NCBI GenBank assembly: GCA_014804565.1
Contig: JAAUZN010000078.1
Coordinates: 15,263-22,574 of the forward strand
Origin: Lachnospiraceae bacterium
GTDB lineage: Bacteria; Bacillota; Clostridia; Lachnospirales; Lachnospiraceae
Length of the DNA stretch: 7,312 nucleotides
Reading direction: 5' to 3'
Both the position numbers and the translations under genes were made by a program. Below the pieces are notes generated by a model that was not told the origin of the DNA, ran no database searches, and was given only the letters and a program-made list of their open reading frames with translations. Positions 4,852-7,312 of the stretch are shown here, one piece after another. The stretch's first letter is position 1. Every line of letters starts with the position of its first letter.

Positions 4852-7312
4852 ATGGAAAAAACAAAGTATGAGGAGGCCTCGGAGGTTTTAGAGACGACAG
4901 AAGAGGCAGCGGAAAAGACAGCGGAGGAAACGACAGAAGAGCAGACGGAAGTACATAAGGAAAGGAAACAGAGAAAGGATAAACCGAAGAAAAACAGGTT
5001 TGGCATCAGAACCTTGCTTCGGATCTTACAGCATGCGGCGCTGGCGGTCACGGTGTTTTCCGTGCTGATCGTGGCGGTGTGCGGCACCGTGCGGATCTCA
5101 GGGATACACTCGGGAGGCACCTATACCAATTTTACCGGGTATTCCGATCCGGGGACACCATTTGAGGATTCAGAAGCCTTCAACGCGATTTTTGGCTATG
5201 CGGTGGCAGATATCATTCGTTTCGGTGTGGTGAGCAGTCAGATGGAGAGCGGAGGAGATGCCTTCGACGGAAATAAGATCGTGGATGTGACGGCATACAA
5301 TTACCGAAACGACGTACTCCCGGAACAGTATGTGACGGTTAATTACAGGCTGGAGGATCTGTTGAAATGGGGAAGCTACGGTTTCTCTTTCTCCGATGTG
5401 GAGATGACCGAGGCTGAAGCAGAGGCCTTTCTTGCGGATGCGACCCAGATAACCTCTATAGATAAGAGCAGCGGTTACCAGAATACAACGGATGCCAACT
5501 ACTTAAAATCAGATGTGAAAACCTATACCTCTGTCAGCGATGTGGAGGCAGGGACGGAGGTCACTGTGGAGTTTGCCGAGTGGGATGAGGATTCCGGTTT
5601 TGTATCGGGGTATCAGCCCATTGGTGATCTGGCGGATCATGCGGACGCCCCGGCCCAGGAGACTGATGCACGGGCGGAAGACAGAGAGGAGACGCTTTAT
5701 CGGGATGCAGATGAGTCGGTGTATGCCTACACGGTTTTGATCAATCGCTATAAGACGGCAGAAGGCAAGAAGCTGGAAGAGTATGTCTCGGACTGGACAC
5801 GCTATTATGAATTGTGTAACAATGTGAGCAGGGCAGCCGAAAATCTGTCTTATAATTATAACGAATATGTGGAGTGCAAAGAATATTTTGACAGTAAGAA
5901 CTCTAATGTGCGCTATTTGATCGAGAAACCGGTGGGAGAGGAAATCCAGACTTACAGTAATGTGGAGGCCGGCAGTTCCTACAGGGAGCATATCATGCAG
6001 AGCATGGCGAAAGTGGCGCAGGAGAAGTCCCCGGAGCTTTTGGCAGAAAAGTTTATCTATTACTGTCCTGCCGATATGACCTATGTGACCAATACGGATA
6101 TCACGGAGAGCACGGTGCGGCGTATTCTGCAGGAGTATGATTATGCTTACCCGGAGGCGACCAGGATCTGGATCAACGTGGATACGTCCTACCCGGCGGT
6201 GGATGCCTTTACCCGGGGGAGAGAGTATCTGCCCAATCTCTGGCAGTGGGCGTTGGCAGCGATTATTGCAGGACTTTTATATGTGATCCTGTTTATCTAT
6301 CAGACAGTGGTGACCGGAAGAGCCTATGATGAGAATGGCGAGAAGCATATCCGATTGAATGGGTTCGATGAGATTCCCACGGAGGCGGCAGCGTTGATTG
6401 CCTTTACGGTGATATTGCTGGGAGTCTGGATTTTGGTGGTTTTGGCAGCGGTAGGAGGAATCGATCCCACGGATTTTGACTTCTATCAGGACGCGGTACA
6501 TGAGAATGGGTTTAAGGTTGTGGCTGTCCTGGCTGTCTTTGCAGCGGATGTGTTATTTACCTTTTTCTTTTACAGTCTTGTCAGACGGATCAAGGCGCGG
6601 ACGTTCTGGAAAAATTCTTATCTGTGCCGTCTGGTAAACTGGCTGAAGCAATTTGCCTGGAGGGTGTACGATAACAGCAGTATCGTGCTTAGAACCTGGG
6701 TGCCCTACGCTGCTGTCATTATCTTTAATCTGCTGCTGGTGATTCTGGCATCCAGATGGGGTGATATCAATATGCTCCTGCTCTTCTTCCTGGCGGTGAT
6801 AGATGCGTGCGTGGGTGTTTTGCTCTATAAGGACGCCAAAGAACGGCAGGATATTGTGAAAGGTATAGAAATCATAGCCGCAGGCCGGGTGGAGCATCAG
6901 ATCGATATGGAGGATCTGCACGGGGATAATAAGATCCTTGCGGCCTCTGTCAACAGCATCGGAAAGGGGATTCAGGAGGCCGTGGAGATCAGCATGAAGG
7001 ATGAGCGCATGAAAGCGGATCTGATCACCAATGTATCCCACGACATCAAGACGCCGCTCACCTCCATTATCAATTATGTGGATCTGTTAAAGAGAGAGCA
7101 GGTAGAAAGTGAGAGGGCACAGGGCTATATACGGGTGCTGGATGAGAAATCACAGCGGCTAAAGCAGCTTACAGATGATCTGGTAGAGGCCAGCAAGATC
7201 ACCTCGGGTAATATCAGCCTGCATTTTGAGCGTATCAACCTGACCGAGCTGATGAATCAGACCATCGGGGAATTTTCCGAGAAGTTTGAGGAGAAGGGAT
7301 TGGTCACGGTGA
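4852..7312 (+). CDS. Membrane sensor histidine kinase, 3'-partial
   Basis: This reading frame is open to the window end, with 820 codons and no stop. It starts at ATG 4852 with AAAGGA at 4839-4844 (spacing 7); the regulator stop lies in the same frame upstream. Domains: an acidic Glu/Thr-rich cytoplasmic N-terminus (1-38); a basic stretch (39-57); membrane segment 1 (about 58-82); an extracytoplasmic region of about 380 residues (83-463) of no family I recognise; five more predicted membrane segments (about 464-486, 514-536, 555-576, 618-636 and 641-660); a HAMP-like linker (about 664-715); and a HisKA dimerisation domain with the phospho-acceptor H730 in NVSHDIKTPLTSI. Six segments place both termini in the cytoplasm, as needed. 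The ATP-binding domain (N, G1, G2 boxes) is beyond the window. It is expected to phosphorylate D52 of the upstream regulator. The signal is unknown; the large external region suggests a cell-envelope or extracellular ligand. Confidence 0.93.
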   Translation, partial: MEKTKYEEASEVLETTEEAAEKTAEETTEEQTEVHKERKQRKDKPKKNRFGIRTLLRILQHAALAVTVFSVLIVAVCGTVRISGIHSGGTYTNFTGYSDPGTPFEDSEAFNAIFGYAVADIIRFGVVSSQMESGGDAFDGNKIVDVTAYNYRNDVLPEQYVTVNYRLEDLLKWGSYGFSFSDVEMTEAEAEAFLADATQITSIDKSSGYQNTTDANYLKSDVKTYTSVSDVEAGTEVTVEFAEWDEDSGFVSGYQPIGDLADHADAPAQETDARAEDREETLYRDADESVYAYTVLINRYKTAEGKKLEEYVSDWTRYYELCNNVSRAAENLSYNYNEYVECKEYFDSKNSNVRYLIEKPVGEEIQTYSNVEAGSSYREHIMQSMAKVAQEKSPELLAEKFIYYCPADMTYVTNTDITESTVRRILQEYDYAYPEATRIWINVDTSYPAVDAFTRGREYLPNLWQWALAAIIAGLLYVILFIYQTVVTGRAYDENGEKHIRLNGFDEIPTEAAALIAFTVILLGVWILVVLAAVGGIDPTDFDFYQDAVHENGFKVVAVLAVFAADVLFTFFFYSLVRRIKARTFWKNSYLCRLVNWLKQFAWRVYDNSSIVLRTWVPYAAVIIFNLLLVILASRWGDINMLLLFFLAVIDACVGVLLYKDAKERQDIVKGIEIIAAGRVEHQIDMEDLHGDNKILAASVNSIGKGIQEAVEISMKDERMKADLITNVSHDIKTPLTSIINYVDLLKREQVESERAQGYIRVLDEKSQRLKQLTDDLVEASKITSGNISLHFERINLTELMNQTIGEFSEKFEEKGLVTV
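4894..4941 (+). repeat. 12-base direct repeat in the kinase N-terminal coding region
   Basis: ACGACAGAAGAG occurs at 4894-4905 and again at 4930-4941, an exact 36-base offset (12 codons). It encodes two Thr-Thr-Glu-Glu units within an acidic segment, each preceded by a Glu codon (residues 14 and 26). It marks a short duplication or low-complexity expansion in the cytoplasmic tail before the first membrane segment. Confidence 0.65.

Noticed and set aside
4820..4891. Short ORF starting ATG at 4820 just after the regulator stop (23 codons)
   Set aside because: It has no suitable ribosome binding site, runs out of frame into the kinase start, and its basic product looks like chance. ATG 4852 with AAAGGA is the better kinase start.
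6553..7041. 162-codon open frame on the - strand
   Set aside because: It is antisense to the membrane and HAMP region of the sensor kinase; the kinase frame runs through without a stop and has the H-box.
4123..7312. VanRS-type glycopeptide resistance system
   Set aside because: The regulator is VanR-like in general style only; there are no vanH/A/X or peptidoglycan-modifying genes in the window and the kinase is far larger than VanS.

Overview
The window reads as an ordinary chromosomal stretch from a low-to-medium G+C Firmicute, most likely a Clostridia member of the Lachnospiraceae type. This rests on three things: the rnhB / FliK-like / FlhB-like gene order, which recalls rnhB-ylqG-ylqH of Bacillus subtilis; purine-rich AGGAG-type ribosome binding sites; and the style of the two-component system. 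The species cannot be named from the sequence. All seven supported genes lie on the + strand, and no stretch longer than about 110 bases lacks a gene. I saw no tRNA, rRNA, insertion sequence, CRISPR array or phage gene.

Region 1 (1-4011) is a tightly packed, probably single transcription unit of five genes. They are rnhB (ribonuclease HII, probably cut at its 5' end by the window edge), a 597-aa protein with a FliK-type hook-length-control C-terminal domain, a 97-aa protein equal to the post-cleavage C-terminal part of FlhB/YscU export switches, yraN (UPF0102, nuclease-like fold) and pgeF (YfiH/LACC1 family). Junctions are short: a 4-base TTGA stop/start overlap, then gaps of 26, 2 and 15 bases. 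The unit mixes nucleic-acid housekeeping (rnhB, yraN), a cell-wall or purine-nucleoside enzyme (pgeF) and an orphan flagellar-type switch/ruler pair whose role is not established.

Region 2 (4012-4122) is a 111-base A+T-rich spacer. It holds a plausible weak promoter and a tandem ATTCCT direct repeat with a 10-base period, which looks like an OmpR/PhoB-family operator. No convincing terminator for the upstream unit is visible.

Region 3 (4123-7312) encodes a two-component system: an OmpR-family response regulator (231 aa) and, 33 bases later, a large membrane sensor histidine kinase. The kinase is open at the window end, with 820 codons visible. It has an acidic, repeat-bearing cytoplasmic N-terminus, a roughly 380-residue extracytoplasmic region, six predicted membrane segments, a HAMP-like linker and the phospho-acceptor H-box; its ATPase domain lies beyond the window. 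The regulator probably controls its own promoter in region 2, but its signal and targets cannot be read from this sequence.

The most interesting material is the orphan FliK/FlhB-C-like pair embedded in the housekeeping operon, followed by the candidate regulator operator and the unusual sensor architecture.
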